Part shown: positions 28,792-37,552 of the stretch, one piece after another
How positions within the stretch are numbered: the first letter of the stretch is position 1
Layout of the letters: the number at the start of each line of letters is the position of its first letter
DNA from: an uncultured Bacteroidales bacterium
GTDB taxonomy: Bacteria > Bacteroidota > Bacteroidia > Bacteroidales > Paludibacteraceae
Direction of reading: 5' to 3'
Assembly (NCBI GenBank): GCA_902800525.1
Contig: CADCEV010000004.1
Span: 124,001 to 188,000 of the forward strand
Length of the DNA: 64,000 bases
Notes under the pieces: generated by a model
What the model was told of the DNA's origin: nothing
The model's database searches: none
What the model saw: the letters and a program-made list of their open reading frames with translations, nothing else
Position numbers and translations under genes: made by a program

Positions 28792-30369
28792 ATGAAGCGG
28801 TTAACTTTTCTTTTCAGTGCGCTGATGATGTTCATCGGCGTGCAAGCAGCTAAAACGTACGACCTCATTGTGAGCGACTACGAAGCGGATTTCTTTGAGC
28901 AGAACAACGATGTCTATATGCTCATGCATACCGAGGGGGACGCCATTTCCCTCCGTCTGGACATCGTGGTAGAAGCGGGACAACATTTCTTCACGGACGG
29001 CAAGACATATACATGGGACAATATGATCCATACGTTTTGCTATGCCTATGTGAGGGATGAATACAAAGAATATCATTTCCAGAACGCTACTTTCACATGG
29101 CATTTGGACGAACTGGGCTTGGAGCATATAGCGGGCTCGGCTACGGACACGTTGGGAAACATCTATAATTTCCATTACGACGTGAAGCCCTTTATCCCTA
29201 CGGGGGATACCCTGGACATTACGTTCACTAAGTCTTTGAAACTGGAGCACTCCGGGGAGTGGTATTTCTCCGGCACAGAAGGCGAATATTACGTCCTCTT
29301 CACCCTGCTCAAGGAGGGTAACTCGCCCGTTGGCCACTATACGTCGGAAAACATAGATTTGAACTATTCCTATATCGATCGCCCTGCCGGTGACACTCAC
29401 CAGATATACACTTTCCACCACGCAGAAATTGACATCACCGAGGCGGCCAATGACACCTTCCTCATTGAAGCGCTCGTTGCTGCTATGGACACCAACGTCT
29501 ATCGGCTCCATATGTTCTACGTAGAGCCAAAACCGGTAATAAAGGACACCATTATTGCCACTGACCTCTATATCAACACCGACTACCTGTACGGCATGAT
29601 AGGGGCGTTCCAAGTCGAGGCTTCCTCTCCTACGCACTATGTCAAATTTGCCTTCTCTCCCAACACGGATGACCTGAATATATATGACACCTATACCATC
29701 TCTAACCTGTCTCCGAGTATGGGATATGTGACCAACTATCTCGATCCGGAAGAAGATGCTTACGAGGTGTATGAAGGAACGGTAACAATCTCGAAAACCG
29801 ACTCAGGAGCGGTGTTAACCGGTACGATCTTATGCAACAACGGCATTCAATATACCCTCCATTTGTCCCATTTCGTGCCTCAAAAGACACGTGACGCAAG
29901 TATCACTATGGAAAACCTCGAACTGCAACCGAGCACGGGAGCATTCCGCATAAGCGGCTACAATGCCGATTACACACAGTATATCTCGTTGGTATTGAAT
30001 AATACCGACATTGCCGGCTCGTACGACTACGTAAAAACAAGCCCCCTGTACTCATACGTCGTGACAGACATCACATGGAATAACGGAGAAGTGGCATCTT
30101 TCTCTTACTTTGAGGTCGTTGATGCGGATTTGCAGGTGGAATTGGATGCACAGGATAGTATTGTTACCGTCACCGGTACACTGCGTGCGCAACTTGAAAA
30201 GGACGTTCCTGAATTTACGGTTTCACTGAAGAGCAAAGCAAAGTCTTCGCAGGGAATCATTTTGCCGGCTTCCGAACAAGGTAAGGCTACCAAACGCATG
30301 GAGAACGGCATCATCATAATTGAGAAGAACGGTGTCAAATATAATATGCTGGGTAATGTAATTCAATAA
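28792..30369 (+). CDS. Secreted protein with four repeated beta-domains and C-terminal tail
   Basis: 525 residues with signal peptide MKRLTFLFSALMMFIGVQA. Four domains of about 110-120 residues (near 21-130, 140-250, 255-370, 372-480) belong to the same unnamed family as in the 501- and 638-residue proteins upstream. A repeated pattern is a Thr/Tyr-rich strand, an acidic turn, then V(S)GT(L/I) with Gln/Asn before the next repeat. The tail is GIILPASEQGKATKRMENGI...MLGNVIQ. It begins one base after the stop of the decayed paralogue. No enzyme motif is seen. Confidence 0.75.
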   Translation: MKRLTFLFSALMMFIGVQAAKTYDLIVSDYEADFFEQNNDVYMLMHTEGDAISLRLDIVVEAGQHFFTDGKTYTWDNMIHTFCYAYVRDEYKEYHFQNATFTWHLDELGLEHIAGSATDTLGNIYNFHYDVKPFIPTGDTLDITFTKSLKLEHSGEWYFSGTEGEYYVLFTLLKEGNSPVGHYTSENIDLNYSYIDRPAGDTHQIYTFHHAEIDITEAANDTFLIEALVAAMDTNVYRLHMFYVEPKPVIKDTIIATDLYINTDYLYGMIGAFQVEASSPTHYVKFAFSPNTDDLNIYDTYTISNLSPSMGYVTNYLDPEEDAYEVYEGTVTISKTDSGAVLTGTILCNNGIQYTLHLSHFVPQKTRDASITMENLELQPSTGAFRISGYNADYTQYISLVLNNTDIAGSYDYVKTSPLYSYVVTDITWNNGEVASFSYFEVVDADLQVELDAQDSIVTVTGTLRAQLEKDVPEFTVSLKSKAKSSQGIILPASEQGKATKRMENGIIIIEKNGVKYNMLGNVIQ

Positions 30370-30374
30370 ATACC

Positions 30375-30803
30375 ATGGATAAACAACAGAAAAGAGACTA
30401 CTTGTACATGCGCATGGCGCGTACGTGGGCTGAGAACAGTTATTGCGTGCGCCGCAAAGTAGGCGCATTGTTAGTGAAGGATCAGATGATCATCTCCGAC
30501 GGTTACAACGGTACGCCCTCGGGATTTGAGAACATCTGCGAGGACGAGAACAACGTCTCCAAACCATACGTGCTACACGCCGAAGCAAATGCGTTGACCA
30601 AAGTGGCACGTTCGAACAACAGTTCCGAAGGAGCTACACTCTATGTCACCGCCTCACCCTGTCTGGAGTGCTCGAAGTTGATTATCCAATCCGGCATCAA
30701 ACGTGTGGTCTATGGGGAAGAATACCGGATCATGGACGGCGTGGAACTGCTCAAAAGAGCGAACATTGAAGTCGTCTTCCTCAATGACCAAGCGGCGCAA
30801 TAA
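30375..30803 (+). CDS. dCMP deaminase family protein
   Basis: Zinc-dependent deaminase of 142 residues that converts dCMP to dUMP for dTMP synthesis (ComEB group). The zinc ligands and catalytic Glu are present: HAEANAL near residue 67 and SPCLECSKLI near 93. The YNGTPSGF stretch near 42 is typical of the deoxycytidylate branch. It sits 5 bp after the preceding secreted-protein gene and before a C-terminal protease gene, from which it is separated by an 8-bp repeat array. Confidence 0.93.
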   Translation: MDKQQKRDYLYMRMARTWAENSYCVRRKVGALLVKDQMIISDGYNGTPSGFENICEDENNVSKPYVLHAEANALTKVARSNNSSEGATLYVTASPCLECSKLIIQSGIKRVVYGEEYRIMDGVELLKRANIEVVFLNDQAAQ

Positions 30804-30808
30804 ACATG

Positions 30809-30840
30809 AAAATGACAAAATGACAAAATAATAAAATGAA
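30809..30840 (+). repeat. Four 8-bp repeats (AAAATRAN) overlapping the protease start codon
   Basis: Units AAAATGAC, AAAATGAC, AAAATAAT and AAAATGAA start at 30809, 30817, 30825 and 30833. The ATG at 30836 is inside the fourth unit. Confidence 0.85.
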
Positions 30841-32431
30841 AAAGTATCTTCTTCCCACATTGACCGTAATAGGTGTGGCGTTAGGCATTTTTATCGGAAT
30901 GGCTTTGAGTCAGAAAGCCAATGCGCAAAGACTTGTCTATCAGAACGGACAGTGGCATCTGGAACAAACCAAAGTGGACAGACTGCTCCAACTCATGGAG
31001 AATGCCTATGTCGATTCGCTGGACATAGACAGCATCACCGATGAGGCAATGACGGAGTTAGTGAAGAAACTGGATCCGCACTCCGCCTATATCCCAAAAG
31101 AGGATCTGGAGATGGTGAACTCCGAGTTAGCCGGTTCGTTCTCCGGCATCGGCGTGCAGTTCACTATCCAGCAGGACACAGTGCGTATCGTCGCTGTCAT
31201 TGCTGGCGGACCAAGTGCCGGCGTGGGAATATTAGCCGGAGACAAAATCATCTCCGTCGATGACAGTGCGTTCGTGGGCAAAAAGATCAACAACGAGAAA
31301 GTGATGCGAACACTCCGTGGCGAAAAGGGCACAGAGGTGAAATTAGGCGTACGCCGCGCAGGAACAAGCGAAACGCTTTATTACACCATCATCCGTGGAG
31401 ACATTCCTGTCACTTCCGTGGATGCCAAGTTCATCATTGAGCCCAATATCGGTTTCATCCGCGTCAACAAGTTCGGCGAAACCACCTATAAAGAGTTCAT
31501 CTCCGCCTTGGCGGAACTGTATTCCAAAGGCGCAAGGAAATTCATCGTTGACCTCCGCGAGAACAGCGGCGGATACATGGAGCAGGCAATCCGCATGGCT
31601 AACGAGTTCCTGCAACGCGGCGACCTCATCGTCTATTCGGAAGGTCGAGCTTACCCCCGGTATGAAGCTACTGCCAATGGTGGCGGACGGTTCAAGGACG
31701 TGCCGTTGGTAGTACTCATTGATGATTTCTCCGCCTCGGCCAGCGAGATCTTCGCCGGCGCTATGCAGGACAACGACCGCGCTACCATCGTCGGACGCCG
31801 TTCCTTCGGTAAAGGCCTTGTGCAGCAACAGATGCCCTTTGATGACGGCAGTGCTATACGGCTCACCGTGGCGCGTTATTACACGCCTTCCGGTCGATGC
31901 ATACAGAAACCTTACACCTTGGGCGACCAGGAAGACTACCAGCACGAGTTACTCGACCGCTTTGACCACGGCGAGTTCTATTCTGCCGACTCCGTGCATT
32001 TTGCAGACACCACAGCGTATTACACCAAATCCGGACGGATTGTTCGTGGCGGTGGAGGTATTATGCCCGATGTCTTTGTCGGACGAGACACCACGCTCAA
32101 TACGCCTTGGTACAACCGTTGTGTCAACCATGCCTATACCTATCAGTTCGCGTACCAATATACAGACAAGCATCGCAAGGAACTAAGCCGTTTCAAGGAT
32201 TGGAAGAGCTTGGAGAATTACCTCAACAGCCAAAACATCCTGCGTGAGTTTGTAGCGTTCGCCAAAGAGAAAGGCGTTGAACCCAACGAAGCGCAGATAC
32301 AGAAATCCAAACCGCTTATAACGAGATTGCTCAACGCCTATATCGTGCGGAATATATTAGGCGATGATGGTTTCTTCCCCCTCTTTGAACGAGACGATGA
32401 AATAACCAAAAAAGCAATCGAAATATTATGA
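30836..32431 (+). CDS. Carboxyl-terminal processing peptidase (S41, CtpA/Prc-like)
   Basis: Periplasmic serine protease of 531 residues that trims or degrades exported proteins. An N-terminal membrane anchor or signal (YLLPTLTVIGVALGIFIGMAL) precedes a helical segment. The PDZ domain is near 90-170 (GSFSGIGVQF...GPSAGVGILAGDKII) and the S41 catalytic domain near 190-390. The nucleophile Ser is in SASASEIFAGAMQDN and the Lys in RRSFGKGLVQ. The C-terminal 120 residues are helical. The final bases overlap the next start (ATGA). Confidence 0.93.
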   Translation: MKKYLLPTLTVIGVALGIFIGMALSQKANAQRLVYQNGQWHLEQTKVDRLLQLMENAYVDSLDIDSITDEAMTELVKKLDPHSAYIPKEDLEMVNSELAGSFSGIGVQFTIQQDTVRIVAVIAGGPSAGVGILAGDKIISVDDSAFVGKKINNEKVMRTLRGEKGTEVKLGVRRAGTSETLYYTIIRGDIPVTSVDAKFIIEPNIGFIRVNKFGETTYKEFISALAELYSKGARKFIVDLRENSGGYMEQAIRMANEFLQRGDLIVYSEGRAYPRYEATANGGGRFKDVPLVVLIDDFSASASEIFAGAMQDNDRATIVGRRSFGKGLVQQQMPFDDGSAIRLTVARYYTPSGRCIQKPYTLGDQEDYQHELLDRFDHGEFYSADSVHFADTTAYYTKSGRIVRGGGGIMPDVFVGRDTTLNTPWYNRCVNHAYTYQFAYQYTDKHRKELSRFKDWKSLENYLNSQNILREFVAFAKEKGVEPNEAQIQKSKPLITRLLNAYIVRNILGDDGFFPLFERDDEITKKAIEIL

Positions 32432-34395
32432 AACGCATCTCTCTTGTTTTGTGCACTATTTGGATGACAACCGCACTTTTTGCCGGAACAGTGAACTACA
32501 CCGCCGACAACAACACCATCTTTGCTAACCCCGAACGCGGTTTTATCACCATGCTGACGGAACATCTATCCGAATCTGCTCCTTACGCTGTAGTAGGAGA
32601 AGAAAGTACCTTGGACCAAAAGAAGAAAAACGAGAAAATGTCCATTGTATTAGTGCATTATTACCTGACGAACTTCAAGACCACTGCCAAACTCCCCGAT
32701 GCTGTATTGAATGGTTTCGACGCCGACATGCAGGTATTGCGGGACAAAGGAATGAAAGCCATCGTGCGCTTCTCATACGCAAAAGGCACATACGGATCGG
32801 GCAAAAGCGAATCCGCTGCCGATGCCTCACTCGACATTGTAAAGCAACATCTGGCGCAATATAAACCCCACTGGGACGCCAATGCAGACGTGATCTTCGT
32901 CTTTCAGGCAGGCATCGTCGGAGCTTGGGGGGAATGGTATTATTCCGATAATTTCGGTAACCAGACAAGCCACATGAACGATGCACGATGTGCACTGATT
33001 GATACGCTCTTAAAGACCGTTCCTTCGGATCGCGGCATCCAGATCCGCACGCCGCTTTTCAAGACCGAGTATTTGGAATACTTAGGGGTGAGCAAGTCCG
33101 CTCTGACTGCCTCCGAGGCGTATCAGAACACCGCCAAAGCGCGGCTGGGACACCATAACGATGCTTTCCTCTATCATGCCGATAACATGGGAACCTACCA
33201 AGACACAGCAAAGCAAAAACCGTACATCGCTCAGGAGACCCTCTATGTGCCCGTCGGTGGAGAAACCGACATCGAAGACCCGACTCAAGCGGCTGAAGAG
33301 GCTTCCTATGACGCTACTATCGCCGAGATGAGCAGAATGCACTGGACCTTTATCCAGAGCGGCTTCTCGGAGGTCGTGACGGACATGTGGCGCGCAAACG
33401 GCACTTTCGACGAACTCAACCGACGCATGGGCTATCGCTTCCAACTGGTCAAAGGTACATTTAGCGAACAAGTGGCACAAGGCAATAAAATATCTTTGAA
33501 CCTGCAAATCCGAAACAATGGTTTTGCCCCCTTGTACAACGAACGCCATGCGTATCTCGTCCTCAAAAACGGTACAAAAACCTACTCGCTGCCTATTGCA
33601 TCCGACCCGAGATCATGGTTGCCGAACGGCGTATTAACCACTGTCAATGAGCAAATTATGATACCTTCCACCGTTCCTGCTGGCACCTATCAGTTGTACC
33701 TCCACCTGCCCGATGCTTACCCCACGTTGGCGTCTGACCCGCGCTACGCGGTGCGCTTTGCCAACACAGGCGTCTGGGACGAAGAAACAGGCATGAACGC
33801 ACTCAATGCTTCTCTCGAAGTAACCGCAAGAAGTGTGGATCCCGATCCCGAACCTTACACGCCGGGAGAACCGGTTCTCCTGCCGGCTACGCTCAATAAA
33901 GCCAACGTCAATGCCTATTCCGATAACATGACATGGTACAACAACGACTTTTTCGACTTCGGTCCCGAGGATGCCCAGAACTTGGACAGATGGGCGGAAT
34001 GGAAAGTCGAACTCCGTTACCCTGGAAACTATATCGTTTCTGTCAACGGCTCATACCCCAATGGGCATCAGTGGCAACTGTCGCTGCTTGAAAGCGGAGC
34101 GGAAGTATATCCGCTTCCGGCTACTTGGGAGCAGGGCGAAGTGACCGAAACCGGCAATGCTTCATGGAACCTCACTTCCGTCAGCAAAGGGACATATACC
34201 CTCCGTGTACAAAACATCATGGATTGGAGTCGGCCGAAACTGAAGAGCATCACTCTCAACTACGATGGCGAAGTACCCACTGCAGTAGTTTATACCCCGG
34301 ATACGAAACAAACAAAGAAAGTGCTCATCAATCAAACAATCTACATCCGCCAAGACGACAAATGCTACACGCCGGATGGTAAAGAGGTCAAATGA
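32428..34395 (+). CDS. Secreted DUF4874/DUF4832 protein with C-terminal tail
   Basis: 655 residues. A signal peptide (ending about residue 19) is followed by the NPERGFI motif and a TIM-barrel-like region typical of DUF4874 (about 25-190) and DUF4832 (about 200-480). These families are often found in carbohydrate-active loci; the activity is not established. Residues 490-610 look like a jelly-roll binding domain (YPGNYIVSVNGSYP...). The end LINQTIYIRQDDKCYTPDGK-EVK is a divergent form of the shared tail. The gene overlaps the protease before it and the YdeI-like gene after it by four bases each, so the three are translationally coupled. Confidence 0.8.
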   Translation: MKRISLVLCTIWMTTALFAGTVNYTADNNTIFANPERGFITMLTEHLSESAPYAVVGEESTLDQKKKNEKMSIVLVHYYLTNFKTTAKLPDAVLNGFDADMQVLRDKGMKAIVRFSYAKGTYGSGKSESAADASLDIVKQHLAQYKPHWDANADVIFVFQAGIVGAWGEWYYSDNFGNQTSHMNDARCALIDTLLKTVPSDRGIQIRTPLFKTEYLEYLGVSKSALTASEAYQNTAKARLGHHNDAFLYHADNMGTYQDTAKQKPYIAQETLYVPVGGETDIEDPTQAAEEASYDATIAEMSRMHWTFIQSGFSEVVTDMWRANGTFDELNRRMGYRFQLVKGTFSEQVAQGNKISLNLQIRNNGFAPLYNERHAYLVLKNGTKTYSLPIASDPRSWLPNGVLTTVNEQIMIPSTVPAGTYQLYLHLPDAYPTLASDPRYAVRFANTGVWDEETGMNALNASLEVTARSVDPDPEPYTPGEPVLLPATLNKANVNAYSDNMTWYNNDFFDFGPEDAQNLDRWAEWKVELRYPGNYIVSVNGSYPNGHQWQLSLLESGAEVYPLPATWEQGEVTETGNASWNLTSVSKGTYTLRVQNIMDWSRPKLKSITLNYDGEVPTAVVYTPDTKQTKKVLINQTIYIRQDDKCYTPDGKEVK

Positions 34396-34958
34396 TGCCG
34401 GAAAACATCTTGCATATTAGCAACCGGCAGGACTTTCGGGAGTGGTTGGAAGCAAACCACAATACCGCCTCGGAATGTTGGGTGACCGTCAAACGCGGCC
34501 GCCCGACGGACGAAGCGGCACTCTTCTATCTCGATGCCGTGGAGGAAGCGCTCTGTTTCGGCTGGATTGATAGTACCGGAAACTATATCGACGGAGTGGT
34601 GATGCAGCGGTTTTCGCCCCGCAGAAAGAATAGCCCGTGGACGGAATTAAATAAGGAACGCGCGAGACGCTTGGAGCGGCTTGGAATGATGACTCCTGCC
34701 GGACGACGCGTACTACCGCCGATGGGAGCACGTAGTTTTCGGGTTGATCCGGAACTGGAAGCCGCCCTCAAGAAAGCACGCGTATGGTCAGCTTTCCGCG
34801 CTTTCCCTCCGCTCTATCAACGTGTCCGCGCATACAACGTCACGTTCTACAAAACCCGGGACCCGATGACTTACCAAAAAGCACTCGATCACCTGATTGC
34901 AGAGACTAAAAAAGGAAATATGTTTGGCGAATGGAACGACTACGGTCGCTTGCTTTAA
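34392..34958 (+). CDS. YdeI/OmdA-family protein
   Basis: 188 residues matching the YdeI/OmpD-associated family. The N-terminus has RQDFREWLEANH, then the conserved ECWVTVKRGRP, EALCFGWIDS and RFSPRRKNSPWTELN motifs, and a C-terminal helical region. Members have been linked to envelope-stress and peptide resistance, but the biochemical role is unknown. It overlaps the preceding gene by four bases and faces the AraC gene, with only 16 bp between the stops and no clear terminator. Confidence 0.85.
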   Translation: MMPENILHISNRQDFREWLEANHNTASECWVTVKRGRPTDEAALFYLDAVEEALCFGWIDSTGNYIDGVVMQRFSPRRKNSPWTELNKERARRLERLGMMTPAGRRVLPPMGARSFRVDPELEAALKKARVWSAFRAFPPLYQRVRAYNVTFYKTRDPMTYQKALDHLIAETKKGNMFGEWNDYGRLL

Positions 34959-34974
34959 TTGCCATACTGAACTC

Positions 34975-35871
34975 TTAACCGCGCATGTACTCCCCGGGAG
35001 TCATGCCGGTTTTATTTTTGAACATGCGCGTGAAATGATGTGGGTAATCGAAGCCGAGCATATACGCCGTTTCGCTGATGCTACGGCCGCTCATGAGGAT
35101 GTTTTTCGCGATTCGGATGATGTAAGACTGAATATATTCCTTGGCGGAAGCGCCTGTCGCTTGTTTCACCAAGTCGCCGAAATAACCCGCTGAATACGCC
35201 ATCTCCGAAGCGCAATAAGATACCGTCGGCAAGCCGTGCTCCGCTTGTTTGCCCTCATAATAATACTTGTCCAACAAGGCGTGAAAACGTTTCAGTACGT
35301 CCGGTTCGGTTGCCGTACTCCGCGCATTCTGCCGCCAATAAGCCCGCTGGCAGTATTCCAAAATCAGCCGCAGATACCCGACCACTATATTCCGCAACGC
35401 CGAACTGTCCTTATGGGCTTTCAGTTCCTCTCTCAAACTGCTCACCAGTGTCTCTATGGCATTCCATTCACCCGGCTCCAAAGGCAGCGAGTCCGTAAAG
35501 AAATACGAGAAGAAATTATACTCCGCGATATGCGCCTCCAAATCCGTCTTACTCATCAACTCCGATGACCACAACACCGCCCAGCCGTTCAAAAAGAGCG
35601 GATTGCCGTCATCTTCTTTTCCTCCTATTTGTCCCGGTGCAACAGCTATGACCGACCATTCGCTCACCTGCACAGGCCGCACGCCGTAAGACAAGTTCTG
35701 CGGAAACTCCCGCTGGATAAACAACCCATACACCCCGTAACTGTTCATACTCGTCCTGACTCCCCTCTCCAGTTCATCAAAATGAACCACACTAATCAGC
35801 GGGTGTAATACTTCCGCCTCCAAATGCCGCGCATACACATTCGGCTCACGTATATTCAGAACTTTTTTCAT
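34975..35871 (-). CDS. AraC-family transcriptional regulator
   Basis: 298 residues. An N-terminal cupin-like sensing domain (about 1-140) is followed by a linker and a C-terminal double helix-turn-helix. The second half is classic: GRSISETAYMLGFDYPHHFTRMFKNKTGMTPGEYMRG. The ATG at 35871 (MKKVLNIREPN) is chosen because a longer start at 35910 lies upstream of the -7 box. The gene is divergent from the flavodoxin gene. The spacer holds two copies of a TGCAAAAATGGYAG element, one of which recurs in full at three other promoters in the window, so this protein is the best candidate to control them and itself. Confidence 0.93.
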   Translation of the reverse strand: MKKVLNIREPNVYARHLEAEVLHPLISVVHFDELERGVRTSMNSYGVYGLFIQREFPQNLSYGVRPVQVSEWSVIAVAPGQIGGKEDDGNPLFLNGWAVLWSSELMSKTDLEAHIAEYNFFSYFFTDSLPLEPGEWNAIETLVSSLREELKAHKDSSALRNIVVGYLRLILEYCQRAYWRQNARSTATEPDVLKRFHALLDKYYYEGKQAEHGLPTVSYCASEMAYSAGYFGDLVKQATGASAKEYIQSYIIRIAKNILMSGRSISETAYMLGFDYPHHFTRMFKNKTGMTPGEYMRG

Positions 35872-35890
35872 AACGGCTGTAATTTGGCTG

Positions 35891-35930
35891 CAAAGATACA
35901 AATTTTCCACGAAATATGCAAAAATGGCAG
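35891..35930 (-). promoter_or_regulatory. araC promoter overlapped by an operator half-site
   Basis: On the minus strand the -7 TATCTTTG is at 35898-35891 and TTTG (-33) at 35922-35919, spaced 20 bp. The half-site TGCAAAAATGGCAG (plus strand, 35917-35930) covers the -33 box, a position suited to autorepression. Confidence 0.7.
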
Positions 35931-35958
35931 CCCAAAAATCATCTTTTTCTGCATTTTC

Positions 35959-36022
35959 TGCAAAAATGGTAGTTATTCGGCAAATTTATGTTATTCAATA
36001 TCCGCTAAAAGCAGTAATTTTG
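35959..36022 (+). promoter_or_regulatory. Operator 1 and promoter of the flavodoxin gene
   Basis: The 32-bp element TGCAAAAATGGTAG...ATTTATG occupies 35959-35990 and the -7 box TAATTTTG is at 36015-36022. The element start is 56 bp upstream of the -7 box, as at the three other promoters. This promoter lacks a clear TTTG -33 box, as expected if it needs an activator. Confidence 0.75.
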
Positions 36023-36048
36023 CACTCGAAATTGAAAAAGGAGATATT

Positions 36049-37107
36049 ATGAAACGTATTTTTACAATTTTTGCAGCTATGAGCTTGATTCTCAGCACGT
36101 CTTCCGCCAAAACGCTGGTGGTTTATTACAGTTATACCGGCAACTGCGAGAGTATAGTTACCGAACTGACGAACCAGATCTCTGCCGATGTTGTGGAGAT
36201 CGAACCGGCGGAGAAAGGTCTTCGCTACGAAGCCAATAACTACGCGCTGGGCACGCAACTGCTCAATGCCATCAAAGCGAACCCGAACGATGCCGCTTCC
36301 TATCCGGCGATTGACCCGGTAAGTGTGTCCGTGGCGGATTATTCCACCGTCATCATCGTCACACCGCTGTGGTGGAGCCAGATGGCGGCAATCATGCAGA
36401 GCTACCTCTTTCAGGTCGGCTCACAACTGTCCGGCAAACAAGTGGGACTCATCGTCTCCTCTGCTTCCAGCAGTATCAGCGGCGTAGTGGCTGATTGTCA
36501 CCGTCTTGTGCCCGATGCTGATTACCTATCCGAGAACCTCTGGATTAATAACTCCAACCGCTCGAACCTCTCCACGCTTATTGCCAATTGGGTAGAGACC
36601 AGCGGCTTGAACCAACCGGCAAGCACCGGCAAACAGATCAATGTAGTAATCGGCTCAAAGACCTTTACCGCCACACTCGCAGACTCCGAAACCGGCGAAG
36701 CCTTTGCCGCCCTATTACCCCTTTCCGTCACGATGAACGAACTGAACGGCAATGAGAAATACCATTACCTGTCCTCCTCTCTTCCCACCGCTGCATACCA
36801 GCCCGGCACAATCCATTCCGGCGATCTGATGCTCTACGGCAACAACTGCGTCGTTCTTTTCTATGAGACTTTCAACACCTCGTATTCCTATACCCGTATA
36901 GGCGCAATAGACAACCCTTCCGGCTTAGCTTCCGCTCTCGGTTCCGGCAATGTCTCCGTGCGTTTTGAATTCGGCACTACTACTGAAAACCTCATTCCAA
37001 CCCTCTCCTCAAGAGAGGGAGTAAAGGTTCTTCGCGACGGCCAACTCTATATAAGATACAATGGAACCATGTACAATGTACAAGGTGGAAAAGTAAATGC
37101 CGAATGA
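36049..37107 (+). CDS. Secreted flavodoxin plus cyclophilin-like domain protein with C-terminal tail
   Basis: 352 residues. The signal peptide MKRIFTIFAAMSLILSTSSA precedes a flavodoxin domain (about 21-185) with the FMN phosphate loop YYSYTGNCES and the TPLWWSQMAA loop. A cyclophilin-like fold domain follows (about 195-310; VVIGSKTFTATLADSETGEAF to VRFEFG). The end is the shared tail (EGVKVLRDGQLYIRYNGTM...). Between domain and tail is an inverted copy of the C/G-rich palindromic repeat, encoding IPTLSSREG. A signal peptide on a flavodoxin is uncommon. Likely an extracytoplasmic FMN oxidoreductase, controlled by the divergent AraC protein. Confidence 0.85.
   Translation: MKRIFTIFAAMSLILSTSSAKTLVVYYSYTGNCESIVTELTNQISADVVEIEPAEKGLRYEANNYALGTQLLNAIKANPNDAASYPAIDPVSVSVADYSTVIIVTPLWWSQMAAIMQSYLFQVGSQLSGKQVGLIVSSASSSISGVVADCHRLVPDADYLSENLWINNSNRSNLSTLIANWVETSGLNQPASTGKQINVVIGSKTFTATLADSETGEAFAALLPLSVTMNELNGNEKYHYLSSSLPTAAYQPGTIHSGDLMLYGNNCVVLFYETFNTSYSYTRIGAIDNPSGLASALGSGNVSVRFEFGTTTENLIPTLSSREGVKVLRDGQLYIRYNGTMYNVQGGKVNAE
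36997..37020 (-). repeat. C/G-rich palindromic repeat, copy 3 (inverted), in frame in the flavodoxin gene
   Basis: Read on the minus strand it is CCCTCTC-TTGA-GGAGAGGG followed by TTGG, matching copies 1 and 2 in mpl. It separates the cyclophilin-like domain from the tail. Confidence 0.75.
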
Positions 37108-37139
37108 CAATCCGCTGAATGAGAAGAAAGAAAACTCCT

Positions 37140-37162
37140 GCCTGCTCTGTGGTGGAGCAGGC
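37140..37162 (-). terminator. Probable terminator of the minus-strand pair
   Basis: A perfect 8-bp stem (GCCTGCTC, 37140-37147, with 37155-37162) is followed on the minus strand by AGGAGTTTTCTTTC. It lies beyond the stop of the 112-residue gene. The T tract is interrupted, so strength is uncertain. Confidence 0.55.
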
Positions 37163-37213
37163 TGGTATTTCGATAGATCGAGTTATCGGGGGATTGATAG
37201 AGCCAAAGAGTTC

Positions 37214-37552
37214 TTATTTCTTTACTCCTTCGAAAGAATCTACTATCTTGATTTTTATATCTTCAAAGGAATCTACTATCTTCACTTTGACATCTTCAAA
37301 ATGCTCAACTATTTTCACTTTGCCGCATGAGTTCTCAAAGGCATCCACAATTTTGATGTCAGCGTCTTCAAAGGCATCTACTATTTTGACTTTGATATCC
37401 TCAAACGAATCCACAATCTTTACCTTTCCGTATAGATTGTATGTCTTGCCGTCTTTGGTAATCGTGCAGTTTTCTTTGTCTATCTTCACTTCTGCAGACA
37501 TTACTAAGCTAATAAAAGCAAAGCAAAATAATAAGAGAGTTCGTTTTACCAT
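37214..37552 (-). CDS. Secreted 11-residue-repeat protein, possible septoil-knot fold
   Basis: 112 residues. The signal peptide (MVKRTLLLFCFAFISLVMSA) is followed by a short lead-in and six repeats of about 11 residues with consensus (K)(V/I)KIVD(S/A)FED(I/A/V): KVKIVDSFEDI, KVKIVDAFEDA, DIKIVDAFENSCG, KVKIVEHFEDV, KVKIVDSFEDI, KIKIVDSFEGVKK. The third unit has a two-residue insertion. That pattern of beta-strand repeats with a break in the middle resembles proteins of the 7(1) septoil-knot/DUF6150 type as I remember them. The DNA repeats are not identical, so this is an old protein repeat. It overlaps the upstream gene by 7 bases. Confidence 0.75.
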   Translation of the reverse strand: MVKRTLLLFCFAFISLVMSAEVKIDKENCTITKDGKTYNLYGKVKIVDSFEDIKVKIVDAFEDADIKIVDAFENSCGKVKIVEHFEDVKVKIVDSFEDIKIKIVDSFEGVKK

